Of a stretch of DNA of 43,496 nt, positions 26,289-33,577 are shown in pieces. Each line of letters begins with the position of its first letter. Within the stretch, counting starts at the first letter, position 1. This DNA is from Planktothricoides sp. SR001. GTDB taxonomy: Bacteria; Cyanobacteriota; Cyanobacteriia; Cyanobacteriales; Laspinemataceae. The stretch is from NCBI RefSeq assembly GCF_001276715.1, contig NZ_LIUQ01000054.1, positions 241 through 43,736 of the forward strand. Reading direction: 5' to 3'. Made by a program: the position numbers and the translations under genes. The notes beneath the pieces are model-generated. The model made no database searches. It was not told where the DNA came from and saw only the letters and a list, made by a program, of their open reading frames with translations.

Positions 26289-28448
26289 ATGAACAATTTT
26301 TCTAGCATAGAACCGACATCTCAAAGCGAAAACCTTTCTGGGTCTATCAATCTGAAAAACGGGCGCGATCTGGCTGCAAGTTTTGAAAAGGCAAAAAATC
26401 CAGGGGAAAAAGTAGAGCTATTTTTCGCCGTAGCAGAAAATCAACCTGAAGTGGCAGTTCCGGCTTTTGTGGAAATTTTGGAAACCCAAGCAAAGCAACC
26501 GATACGGGCTTTAGCGCTGCAAGGTTTAGGTAGAATTCGCGACCCACACATTAAGCAGGCGCTGGCTGCTTGCGATACTGAGGAAGATTTACAGGTACTC
26601 AGGGATGTAGCCAATGAGGTAAAAGGCAAAGGGGAAGTTAGTGGCGATTTGACTCGCTGGGCGGCAGCTTGGGCAATTGAAAATATCGGATTTTCTCAGG
26701 ATGCGATCCCACATTTAGAGGGAGGCGCACTGACAGAACCGCCCTATCGAATTCGGAATGAAATTATTGGCCGCAAGCTTCAGGAAATTGGGAGGATTCA
26801 AATACTCGATAGTAGAAATGAAGTTACTCCTGAATATGAAATAAATTTAGAGTTTTGGCTGTATGGGCCGACCGAAGAATTATTTCGAGCAAATTTTAAC
26901 TTACCGCAATATCAAACGCTGGTAGGAGATGTTATTTATTTTTTAAATGTACGAGGAATTGAGTTAGCGATCGACAAAGATAGGTCTTTTTTACAAATTG
27001 ATGACGAAAGAAAAAGACGTTGGTTGCAAGAACAAGCTTTGCGTATTGCTGGCTCGAAGTTTGCCGAATTTACGGAGTTCGAGCAAAAAAGAGCTTATAA
27101 GACAATAGAGGATAAGGATTTTTTAAGCAATGATTACAATCAAGATATACCGCTGAGAAACTTGGCGGCTCAAGCGATTAAACAAGCTGGTTCTTGGTTA
27201 GATCCTTCAATTCGATCCAGAAGCTTTGTTATCTGCGAAGAATGGGAAAAAGCAGTTGCTATTGGTGAACCGGCTCTGGCTCATTTGCAAGAAGTGATTG
27301 AAAGAAAGTTAAAGCTGACTACCAGTGAAAATGAGTTACGTCAACATCAAATTAAAGCTCTTGAAACAATTTTGGCGATTTTTGATAAAAATTATACTGA
27401 GATTAGTGCCAGCAACCATCAAATCGTCGATTGCCTACTATTAACAGAGTTTTTAAGCAATAATTACAATAATAATATCTCATGGAGAAAATCAGCAGCA
27501 CAAGCCATTAAACAAGCTGGTTCTTGGTTATATCCTTCAATTCGAGCCAGAAGCTTTGTTATCTGTGAGCAGTGGCAGCAGGTAGCGGCTATTGGGGAGC
27601 CTGCGGTTTCTCATTTGGAAGAAGTTATCGAAAGAAACTTAAGACTTGCTGCCAGCGAGGATGAGATTATTAATCAGCAAATTAAAGCTGTGGAAACAAT
27701 AAACCAAATTCAATTTGCTGAATTATCAGAGAAAATTAAAAAACTTGTAAAGGTACTACTGCTGTGTCCTGAAGAGCAAGTGCGAAAGGCTACCGCAAGA
27801 TTATTAGAACCACACAAGGGAGTAGTTCCAAATATAGCTAATTTAGTAGACGCATTACTGTTTGAGTACACTTTAGAGAAACCCGAACTCAAGGATTTAA
27901 CTGTTCCACAGATGGACGAGCGGCTATCGTCATGCAGAGAAAAAGAATCTGTTATTGCCACTACCTTTGCCAACGCGATCGCCGAGGCTAATTCCCTGGC
28001 AAGGACTTACTCCAAGTCTACCTCGGCAGCACAAGAATTTTTACAAAATAAGCAGGAAGCTTACTTATCAGATATTAGAGGTTGGATTACTCAACTAGAA
28101 AAACAAATTGCTGAAACTTCAAGATATCAAAAGAAAATTAAATATTATCAGGAAAGCCTCAAAGATGCTTTATCTGAAATTCGCGGTATCGATTCTGAAC
28201 TTTATAAAGAGCTTATGGCTGTACCAAAGCAAACAGCCCTGAATAGCACGGAATACCAGACTTATAACCAGTGTCAAAATTTGTCACCTGACTTAGAATA
28301 TATCAAAAGTCAATTTGTGCCAAAAATAAATCAAGGTCAAGCAAAATTAAATAAAAAAAGTAAAGAACGTTTTGAGGCTGGTTTATGGGGAATGGGAATT
28401 GGAGTTGCGATCATATTATTTATGACCTTAGTAATTGATTATTTATGA
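26289..28448 (+). CDS. HEAT-repeat protein with C-terminal membrane helix
   Basis: First gene of the accessory cluster, 719 residues. Residues about 30-160 are HEAT-like helical pairs (ALALQGLGRIRDPHIKQALA, WAAAWAIENIG). A duplicated module of about 85 residues follows, at about 278-362 and 388-475: both contain AAQAIKQAGSWL, PSIRxRSFVICE, AAIGEPA or AIGEPA, and HLxEVIER. Residues about 560-690 are predicted coiled coil (FLQNKQEAYLSDIRGWITQL). The last 22 residues are a hydrophobic helix (GMGIGVAIILFMTLVIDYL), so the protein looks tail-anchored with a large cytoplasmic scaffold. Its stop codon overlaps the next gene as ATGA, and a 23-bp tandem duplication creates this break: without it the two genes are one ORF. 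A scaffold or membrane component for the downstream ATPase is inference. Confidence 0.85.
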   Translation: MNNFSSIEPTSQSENLSGSINLKNGRDLAASFEKAKNPGEKVELFFAVAENQPEVAVPAFVEILETQAKQPIRALALQGLGRIRDPHIKQALAACDTEEDLQVLRDVANEVKGKGEVSGDLTRWAAAWAIENIGFSQDAIPHLEGGALTEPPYRIRNEIIGRKLQEIGRIQILDSRNEVTPEYEINLEFWLYGPTEELFRANFNLPQYQTLVGDVIYFLNVRGIELAIDKDRSFLQIDDERKRRWLQEQALRIAGSKFAEFTEFEQKRAYKTIEDKDFLSNDYNQDIPLRNLAAQAIKQAGSWLDPSIRSRSFVICEEWEKAVAIGEPALAHLQEVIERKLKLTTSENELRQHQIKALETILAIFDKNYTEISASNHQIVDCLLLTEFLSNNYNNNISWRKSAAQAIKQAGSWLYPSIRARSFVICEQWQQVAAIGEPAVSHLEEVIERNLRLAASEDEIINQQIKAVETINQIQFAELSEKIKKLVKVLLLCPEEQVRKATARLLEPHKGVVPNIANLVDALLFEYTLEKPELKDLTVPQMDERLSSCREKESVIATTFANAIAEANSLARTYSKSTSAAQEFLQNKQEAYLSDIRGWITQLEKQIAETSRYQKKIKYYQESLKDALSEIRGIDSELYKELMAVPKQTALNSTEYQTYNQCQNLSPDLEYIKSQFVPKINQGQAKLNKKSKERFEAGLWGMGIGVAIILFMTLVIDYL

Positions 28449-28460
28449 CCTTAGTAATTG
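28415..28460 (+). repeat. Perfect 23-bp tandem duplication at a gene junction
   Basis: Bases 28415-28437 and 28438-28460 are identical (starting ATTATTTATGACCTTAG). Since 23 is not a multiple of three, the second copy shifts the frame, gives the upstream gene its TGA and provides the ATG of the next gene. Deleting one copy joins the two frames without a stop. Confidence 0.95.
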
Positions 28461-28846
28461 TCCCATACTCCGAGCAATATCAAGATTCTGGTGCTAGTTC
28501 AAGTAGTTCCAGTGTACCTAACACAACTAACACAACTAACACAACTAACACAACTAACACACCTTGGTATGCTACTGGGTTTCCTAAGCCGAATGGTTGC
28601 GGGAGTTCATCTAGTGCTAATAACTGTTGGTATCCGGTGTTTATTCAATACAGCGATGATAACTGGAGTCAAGTTTTATTCAACCACTGTGGGGATCTTG
28701 AAACTGCCCAGAGTCAAGCAAAAGCTAAAGAACTCGGACAAATTCAAGTCGCTTCATTTAGCAAGCTAGAACAAGCCCAAGGATTTGCTACCTACATGAG
28801 TAGTCAGTATGGTAGTGGCTGGGTTGAAGAAAGTAAATGCTATTAA
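28445..28846 (+). CDS. Ser/Thr-Asn-rich protein with SPOR-like tail, probably split from upstream gene
   Basis: A 133-residue ORF starting inside the duplicated segment, overlapping the HEAT gene by four bases. Ser-rich and (NTT)n linker (about 17-39), then a Cys-containing domain (NGCGSSSSANNCWYPVFIQYS) and a C-terminal part whose pattern AQSQAKAKELGQIQVASFS / LEQAQGFATYMSSQYG resembles SPOR-like folds. The resemblance is weak. Four Cys could form disulphides, so an extracytoplasmic place is plausible, but the ORF itself has no signal peptide. That paradox disappears if it is the exported end of the HEAT protein, whose membrane helix lies directly before it. Real as coding sequence; its status as a separate gene is doubtful. 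Confidence 0.75.
   Translation: MTLVIVPYSEQYQDSGASSSSSSVPNTTNTTNTTNTTNTPWYATGFPKPNGCGSSSSANNCWYPVFIQYSDDNWSQVLFNHCGDLETAQSQAKAKELGQIQVASFSKLEQAQGFATYMSSQYGSGWVEESKCY
28523..28558 (+). repeat. Four 9-bp ACAACTAAC units encoding Thr-Asn-Thr linker
   Basis: Perfect 9-base tandem repeat, four units, in frame in the linker of the Ser/Thr-Asn-rich protein. Length can vary without frameshift. Confidence 0.9.
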
Positions 28847-28891
28847 TCAAAGCAAATAAAGAAAAATAACAGGACGTTAGAGAGGTTTAGA

Positions 28892-29122
28892 ATGGAAGAC
28901 GCACTCGGTTGTTTATTTGGGTTGGCTATATTTGCGCTAATTGCTCATGCTCTTTATGTAAATGGATTCGGGTGGATTATTTATGCCATTGGGGGGATGT
29001 GTATAGGTTTGGCAATAATGAACTTTGTCGAATATTATCAACTTCCCCAGAAAGCAAAACGGCTGGGGCGCATTTCCCAAGAAATCTCTGAAAATTGGAA
29101 AAATTGGAGAAATTGGAAATAA
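28892..29122 (+). CDS. Small membrane protein with two helices
   Basis: A 76-residue ORF with two hydrophobic stretches (CLFGLAIFALIAHALYVN and WIIYAIGGMCIGLAIMNFV) and a basic, Trp-rich tail ending ENWKNWRNWK. AGAGAGG lies seven bases before the ATG. It ends three bases before the FtsK-like ATPase gene, so they are surely co-transcribed. No family was recognised. A membrane adaptor for the cytoplasmic ATPase is a reasonable guess because the ATPase itself has no membrane segment. Confidence 0.75.
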   Translation: MEDALGCLFGLAIFALIAHALYVNGFGWIIYAIGGMCIGLAIMNFVEYYQLPQKAKRLGRISQEISENWKNWRNWK

Positions 29123-29125
29123 AAG

Positions 29126-31192
29126 ATGAAGCACAATAGACTAAGCTTTGAAATTTATCCCCAGCAGCCCGCTGAAGATAATATAGACTGGCGTCAATTT
29201 TGTAAAGAACTCCTGCCAACGCAAGATCAAACTTTACGATCGCTCGTCGGTATTGCTTCTAACCTAACAGTTTCCTTGCGCTACTATTATGACCCCAAAT
29301 CTGACCCCAACTGCCCGGAACTCAAAACTTATTTGCTGATTCATCCCTTGGCAGATAGCCAAACCGAGGAAATTATCGAGCAAGTCAACGTCCTGCTTAC
29401 CAAAGGCAAATTCAGTAAATTTTTTGCCCTAAACCGAGAAAACAACTTTTCTCAATTTCAGCCCTTAACCTGGGTTGAATTTATTGGCGAAGTCATCAAA
29501 AATCAGCAATTCATCGAACCGCATTACTACTTACCGCATTTCATAGAATCCAATTCAGACAATGATATGTTAGATGTTTGGGAGGTAATCAGCGGGCTAG
29601 ACAACCGGCTAATATTAGAAATTACCCTGCAAAAGTATCACAATCCATCAGAAAAATCATCAGAAAAATCATTGTGGGTAAATGCCATTCAGGAGATGCT
29701 GGTTCAACTCGATAAACTCACCGGCACCAAAGATCACCTGTTGTCTACCACCATAGCTTTATATCAAAAATACCAGCAATTGTATGCAGTTAGCGATTTA
29801 TTTCAATACAGTATCAAAGTGTTAGCAGAAAATCGCGGCGAAGCTTCTGTGGTCTTGCGAACTCTTAGTGAACACGCTACCAAAGAAACGGCTCACAGCA
29901 AACCTTGTGAAATTATAATTGCCAAAGGGCAACCTGGATTTGCAGAAAGCTTGCAAGCTACCGAAAAAGTAGAAATTGCTAATTCAATTCAGTGGTCAGG
30001 ATGGCAAAATTTTGGCCAAAAATTAATCAGAGAAGCGATTCAACCTAAAAAAACCGGATTAGCTAAATTTGGAGATGGTTCTCTCAGTTTGACGGCAAAA
30101 CCTTCATTGCCGATTAGTGGGAATTCTGCACCTAATCAAAATCCACCCGGAGGATCTGATATTGTGGTTAGGGGTTCTTCTGCTTTAGCAAAATTTTCCG
30201 CTCCACCACCCGCTCGCTTTGTGGATTTGAAGCCTCTTAGCAAGCTGGTTACAGCCCAAGAAATTAGCGGATTTTTCCGTGTTGCCGTTCCTAAAAATAC
30301 CTTAAATCAGGAGATGAAAACAAATATGCCCGTTGCCAACTCTGAAGACTTATTCAAGCATTATAAAGGTCTGCTGGAGCAGGAGCCAGATAAATACCGA
30401 GATAAATATATTATCGGGATTAATGATGCCGGAAAACCTGTAATATCAAGCTGGGCAGAAACTCCCCATCGTTTAGTTGCAGGTGTCCCCGGTGCGGGCA
30501 AAACTAACTTTTTAAATTGGGTCATTTTCCAATTTATCTATGCCAACCCCAAAGGCAAGATTTATATTGCTGATTTTGCGGAGGGGGTTGACTTTCAGTT
30601 TTTGGAAGAATATTTCAAGACCCATGTGGAAATCATTACAACTATTGAAGAATGTCTACAATTAGTTGAGAAACTTTACACGGACGAGTATCAAAAACGA
30701 GCGGAGTTACTGAAAACCTATAAAGTCCAAAATATTCAACAGTTAAGAAAAGAAAAGCTTGAAGAGAAGGATAAAATTGAACGTACCCTGTTGATTATTG
30801 ATGAAGCGGCGGATCTTGCCCAACCTTCCTATAAGTTAGATAAGTCAAAAGATCAAATCGAAAATCGACTAAGTGAATATGCCCGCAAAGGTCGTAAGCT
30901 TGGTCTTCATCTGATTTATTGCACCCAAAGACCATCAAGCGTCATCATTACTCCGCAGGTTCTTGATTGTTGTGAAGAAAGAATGGTTTTTCGGGTAAAT
31001 GAAACAGTCAGTGAATCGATTGTAGAAACTCCCCAAGCTGGTCGAATCTCTAAAGAAGCGATAGGTAGGGCATTTTTAAAGAACGTAGGAGGTGGTGACA
31101 ATAATGGGTTTGTGAATACTCCTTACATTGAAGTTCCTCGTGGTAAAAAGGTAAATGTGTCTGATACCCTCTGGCAAAATTGTGTTAAGTAA
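29126..31192 (+). CDS. FtsK/HerA-superfamily motor ATPase
   Basis: A 688-residue ATPase. The C-terminal half is an FtsK/SpoIIIE-type RecA core: Walker A GVPGAGKTN at 453-461, Walker B LLIIDEAADL around 555-564, then RKGRKLGLHLIYCTQRPSS, the arginine/Gln sensor region typical of FtsK-like translocases. The N-terminal 300 residues (helical; e.g. LKTYLLIHPLADSQTEEIIE and VVLRTLSEHATKETA) match no family I can name. A Pro/Gly/Ser-rich linker lies at about 300-380. There are no transmembrane helices and no DNA-directing gamma domain at the C-terminus, so it is unlikely to be a chromosome translocase. Placement between membrane proteins and toxin-like genes suggests a motor for protein export or for conjugative-type transfer, comparable in position to EssC/EccC of type VII systems; this is inference. 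Confidence 0.85.
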   Translation: MKHNRLSFEIYPQQPAEDNIDWRQFCKELLPTQDQTLRSLVGIASNLTVSLRYYYDPKSDPNCPELKTYLLIHPLADSQTEEIIEQVNVLLTKGKFSKFFALNRENNFSQFQPLTWVEFIGEVIKNQQFIEPHYYLPHFIESNSDNDMLDVWEVISGLDNRLILEITLQKYHNPSEKSSEKSLWVNAIQEMLVQLDKLTGTKDHLLSTTIALYQKYQQLYAVSDLFQYSIKVLAENRGEASVVLRTLSEHATKETAHSKPCEIIIAKGQPGFAESLQATEKVEIANSIQWSGWQNFGQKLIREAIQPKKTGLAKFGDGSLSLTAKPSLPISGNSAPNQNPPGGSDIVVRGSSALAKFSAPPPARFVDLKPLSKLVTAQEISGFFRVAVPKNTLNQEMKTNMPVANSEDLFKHYKGLLEQEPDKYRDKYIIGINDAGKPVISSWAETPHRLVAGVPGAGKTNFLNWVIFQFIYANPKGKIYIADFAEGVDFQFLEEYFKTHVEIITTIEECLQLVEKLYTDEYQKRAELLKTYKVQNIQQLRKEKLEEKDKIERTLLIIDEAADLAQPSYKLDKSKDQIENRLSEYARKGRKLGLHLIYCTQRPSSVIITPQVLDCCEERMVFRVNETVSESIVETPQAGRISKEAIGRAFLKNVGGGDNNGFVNTPYIEVPRGKKVNVSDTLWQNCVK

Positions 31193-31223
31193 TAAGTAAT
31201 AAGTAATTAATGGAGGTATTGCA

Positions 31224-31445
31224 ATGAATTTGGAATCGGACATTGAAAAATTCCGGGCTATGATTAACCGAATACTTGAATCCCTGGAAGAAGTGAGTGC
31301 GAATTCAAGAACAATTCCTGAAACCCAGCAATCCGAATTGAGGAGAAAATTTTCCATGTTAGCAGATGGCTGTGAGGAGGTATCTAGTGAACTCAGAACA
31401 GCTATAGAAATGCTTGAGGAAATTCGAGCGCGGTGGGGGCGTTAA
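31224..31445 (+). CDS. Small helical protein, stand-alone copy of the toxin N-terminal module
   Basis: A 73-residue, almost wholly helical protein with a good GGAGG ribosome site. It aligns without gaps with the first 73 residues of the next gene: 24 identical positions by eye, including DIE near the start, IP in the middle turn, ELR after it and RWG at the end. The two-helix hairpin with a short turn and a small size recalls ESAT-6/WXG100 proteins, but no W-x-G is found in the turn, so I do not assign that family. Likely a targeting, chaperone or structural partner of the downstream protein. Confidence 0.8.
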   Translation: MNLESDIEKFRAMINRILESLEEVSANSRTIPETQQSELRRKFSMLADGCEEVSSELRTAIEMLEEIRARWGR

Positions 31446-31451
31446 ATAAAT

Positions 31452-32303
31452 ATGACACTCATAGATGATATCGAACAATGGCGGCGAAATGTTGTGACAC
31501 TCCAAGAATCGATGGAGGAAATTCTTTATTTGAGTAATAGAATCCCTGGGTGTCTTGAATATGAGTTACGTTGTCTCTTGTCGCAAGTGTCAGAACTCTG
31601 TCAGGAATCCCACACCCAAGTTGAATATTTAAGAGATAATCTGGCAGATATTCAAATCCGTTGGGGTGTTGCGACTGTTAAACAGTTGCCGGTAAAAGAT
31701 GCGAAAGGTTGGGATAAATGGACACGAGGGTTACAAGATAAATTACCTGCCAAGGAAAATTATAATAAGGATATAAAAAATCTTTTAAACACTTGGAAGG
31801 GTGATAACTGGGGATATTTTGTGGAGCAAGAATTATCTTTTGAGCAGTGGCACTTGGAAGGCAAAATGTGGGCTAGTGAAGATATTGATAGCCCCTACTT
31901 ACCGTCAGTTATAACTAGACCGAAAGAGCCAAGAACAGCAGAACAAGAAGCTGACGATAAAAAAATGCTAAACATTACCAACAGTCAAGGTAATGCTGCG
32001 TATGATGGAGTCAGAAGAAAAGAATACCTCGATCCATCCCTAGCAAAAGATGTGGCAGAATTTAAGCTACGCGAGACAGCATATAAAGCTAAACAAGCTA
32101 GGGTTCAAGCTGAAGATTTAGCGATTGAGTCCTCAAAGCAGGGAAAGCCTAGTCGCATTACTTATTATTTCTACCAGCAGCCGTCCGATAAAGAAGTTAA
32201 TTCAATTATGAAGATATACAAAGCGGCTATGGAAAAATACCCTGGGGCTAGAATAGAAGTTAAAATTTTATTCGCAGAAAATGAAGAGCCAAAAAACACA
32301 TAA
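31452..32303 (+). CDS. Toxin-like protein with shared N-terminal helical module
   Basis: A 283-residue protein starting six bases after the previous gene. Residues 1-73 are the helical module shared with that gene (DDIEQWRRN... ending IQIRWG). Residues about 75-210 are a charged, low-conservation linker with WKGDNWGYFVEQELSFEQWH. The C-terminal 60 residues (GKPSRITYYFYQQPSDKEVN, then YKAAMEKYPGARIEVKILFA) look like a compact alpha/beta domain. A conserved N-terminal targeting module joined to a variable C-terminal domain is the layout of polymorphic toxins. No catalytic family was recognised for the C-terminus. The last about 90 bases, including the 3' flank, recur at 32916, consistent with cassette exchange. 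The next gene is a MafI-like immunity protein. Confidence 0.7.
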   Translation: MTLIDDIEQWRRNVVTLQESMEEILYLSNRIPGCLEYELRCLLSQVSELCQESHTQVEYLRDNLADIQIRWGVATVKQLPVKDAKGWDKWTRGLQDKLPAKENYNKDIKNLLNTWKGDNWGYFVEQELSFEQWHLEGKMWASEDIDSPYLPSVITRPKEPRTAEQEADDKKMLNITNSQGNAAYDGVRRKEYLDPSLAKDVAEFKLRETAYKAKQARVQAEDLAIESSKQGKPSRITYYFYQQPSDKEVNSIMKIYKAAMEKYPGARIEVKILFAENEEPKNT

Positions 32304-32359
32304 TTTTTATGGGTTAATCGATAAAAGAAACTAAATAACTAACGGATTGATCCCCCCAA

Positions 32360-32384
32360 CCCCCCTTTTTAAGGGGGGCTTTTT
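32360..32384 (+). terminator. Hairpin after the first toxin-like gene
   Basis: CCCCCC and GGGGGG pair around TTTTTAA, followed by CTTTTT. It sits about 55 bases after the stop codon and lies within a dispersed element that ends GAAAGCAAGAAGTCTAATA; relatives are at 35.2 and 40.3 kb. It may weaken transcription into the immunity gene or give that gene separate control. Confidence 0.6.
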
Positions 32385-32424
32385 AGAATGAAAGCAAGAA
32401 GTCTAATAAAAGAGGAAAAAACAA

Positions 32425-32691
32425 ATGTTTGACTATAAAGTTGTCGAAAATAAACTGAATCAAGCTTTGGCTCTAGTCAACGATATCCTCTCAGACAATC
32501 AAACAGAATCTATCCAATCGTATATCAAGGCTGGCGAGTGGAATTTGGCTGTAGAAACTTTGTGCGATATTCTGATTTCGGACGAATTGCCCGTGAATTT
32601 AAAAACATACAATCTATTAGAAGAAGCTGGTGTGGTTTTGAATATGGATCGAGAAACTTGGGAATTGCTGAAAGTGCAGATAAATGCTTGA
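32425..32691 (+). CDS. MafI-like immunity protein
   Basis: An 88-residue helical protein. The core IQSYIKAGEWNLAVETLCDIL followed by an acidic LISDELPVN turn and a helix ending ETWELLK matches the pattern of MafI-family immunity proteins that neutralise MafB-type polymorphic toxins. The ribosome site AGAGG precedes the ATG. It lies directly downstream of the toxin-like gene at 31452, in the position expected of its cognate immunity gene. Family assignment is from remembered pattern only and no search was possible. It could instead be an orphan immunity gene for a lost toxin, because a toxin-tail remnant follows it. Confidence 0.65.
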   Translation: MFDYKVVENKLNQALALVNDILSDNQTESIQSYIKAGEWNLAVETLCDILISDELPVNLKTYNLLEEAGVVLNMDRETWELLKVQINA

Positions 32692-32724
32692 TAGCCGGTG
32701 ATGGTAATTCAAATTAAATAATTA

Positions 32725-32922
32725 TATTTTTGGTGTTTGACTGTTGATGTGACAATTCACCACAGAAATCTGCCGAACACAAAGGTAGTTGAGTAAAATT
32801 CTGTTTATGTCCGCAGCGATCGCCCCTTTAAAAAAACTATGGTAAAAAAAAGGTTGAGGGGCGATCGCTATTACTATTGCTTTTTTTGCCTAATGTCGCT
32901 GCGCTAATTTTACGTTAGAATA
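32725..32922 (+). repeat. Cassette repeat, copy 1 (partner at 34126)
   Basis: About 195 bases, from TTTTGGTGTTTGACTGTTGA through CACCACAGA, GAGTAAAATTCT, TTTATGTCCGCAGCGATCGC and AACTATGGTAAAAAA to the TTAGAATAG end. It recurs at 34126-34319 in direct orientation with small differences. It contains a hairpin between GCGATCGCCCCT and AGGGGCGATCGC. The two copies separate immunity genes from what follows. Confidence 0.85.
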
Positions 32923-33011
32923 GAAGCGAGCGTTGACCTTTTATTAGCAGAAGATGAAGAGCAAAAACACATAATTTTTATGGGGGAAACCATAAAGGAA
33001 ACTAAATAACT
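32916..33011 (+). pseudogene. Leftover 3' tail of a toxin gene
   Basis: Aligns with 32249-32340, the last codons and 3' flank of the toxin-like gene at 31452 (shared TAGAATAGAAG, then GCAGAAxATGAAGAGC, CACATAATTTTTATGGG and GAAACTAAATAACT). The translated remnant reads VRIEASVDLLLAEDEEQK against RIEVKILFAENEEPK in the intact gene. It has no start and no upstream body, so it is a trace of a duplicated or displaced toxin cassette. Confidence 0.75.
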
Positions 33012-33026
33012 CAGGAAAGCAAACCA

Positions 33027-33542
33027 ATGTTTAATCTTAATTGGCCTCCTCAGCCACCAGAAAGTCCAAAACCTAATTTTAGCGATCGCGGTGCAGCAGA
33101 ATGGCGATATGAACGCTACAAATACGATCAATATCAAGCTGGCAAACCACAGGAAGATATCTTATCTTTCGAGACTTGGAAAGAAAGATATTTTAATCCC
33201 GCAGCCCAAGGAGGAAGACCCGGAAGACCGGGAGGCCGCGAACAAGTGGCTGCACGTCAAGCAATAGGAAACGAGGGATTTCAAAATGTGGAAAATGTCG
33301 AACTGGGAGGCAGGTATCCCGATATGGTTCGATATAATGCGAATGGGAGTATCGATTATGTTGAAGTGGGAGAAATGCTTCAAAACGGAATGCCCGAAGC
33401 CAGAGAAAGAGTCAAAATTGCTGAAGAAATTCTAGCCCTGGGCGAAAATGATACGGTGACTTTCGTAGACAAAATGGATATAGCCCGTCGGATTACCTAC
33501 CGCCCTGGGGATGATGTGGAGACTAAAACGTTAAATAATTGA
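33027..33542 (+). CDS. Toxin-like protein with restriction-endonuclease-like core
   Basis: A 171-residue protein with AGGA upstream of its ATG. The N-terminal 75 residues are charged and aromatic with ILSFETWKERYF, echoing LSFEQW in the toxin-like protein upstream. A Gly/Arg/Pro linker (GGRPGRPGGREQ, about 68-80) precedes the C-terminal domain: RQAIGNEGFQNVENVELGGR, then RYPDMVRYNANGSIDYVEVG. Pro98-Asp99 and Glu113 occupy PD-(D/E)xK positions, but the expected Lys is Gly115. Many polymorphic toxins carry such REase-fold domains, some with altered Lys. It overlaps the frame of the next gene's upstream region and is followed by a gene with a strong ribosome site. Nuclease activity is uncertain. 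Confidence 0.65.
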   Translation: MFNLNWPPQPPESPKPNFSDRGAAEWRYERYKYDQYQAGKPQEDILSFETWKERYFNPAAQGGRPGRPGGREQVAARQAIGNEGFQNVENVELGGRYPDMVRYNANGSIDYVEVGEMLQNGMPEARERVKIAEEILALGENDTVTFVDKMDIARRITYRPGDDVETKTLNN

Positions 33543-33577
33543 GGAAAAATCTATACCTTATATTTACGGAGGAACTA

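Noticed and set aside
29126-31192. Chromosomal DNA translocase FtsK
   Set aside because: No N-terminal membrane helices and no C-terminal gamma domain; context is an accessory cluster with toxin-like genes.
31224-31445. Definite WXG100/ESAT-6 protein
   Set aside because: Size and helical hairpin fit, but the W-x-G motif is absent from the turn; the only Trp-Gly is at the very C-terminus.
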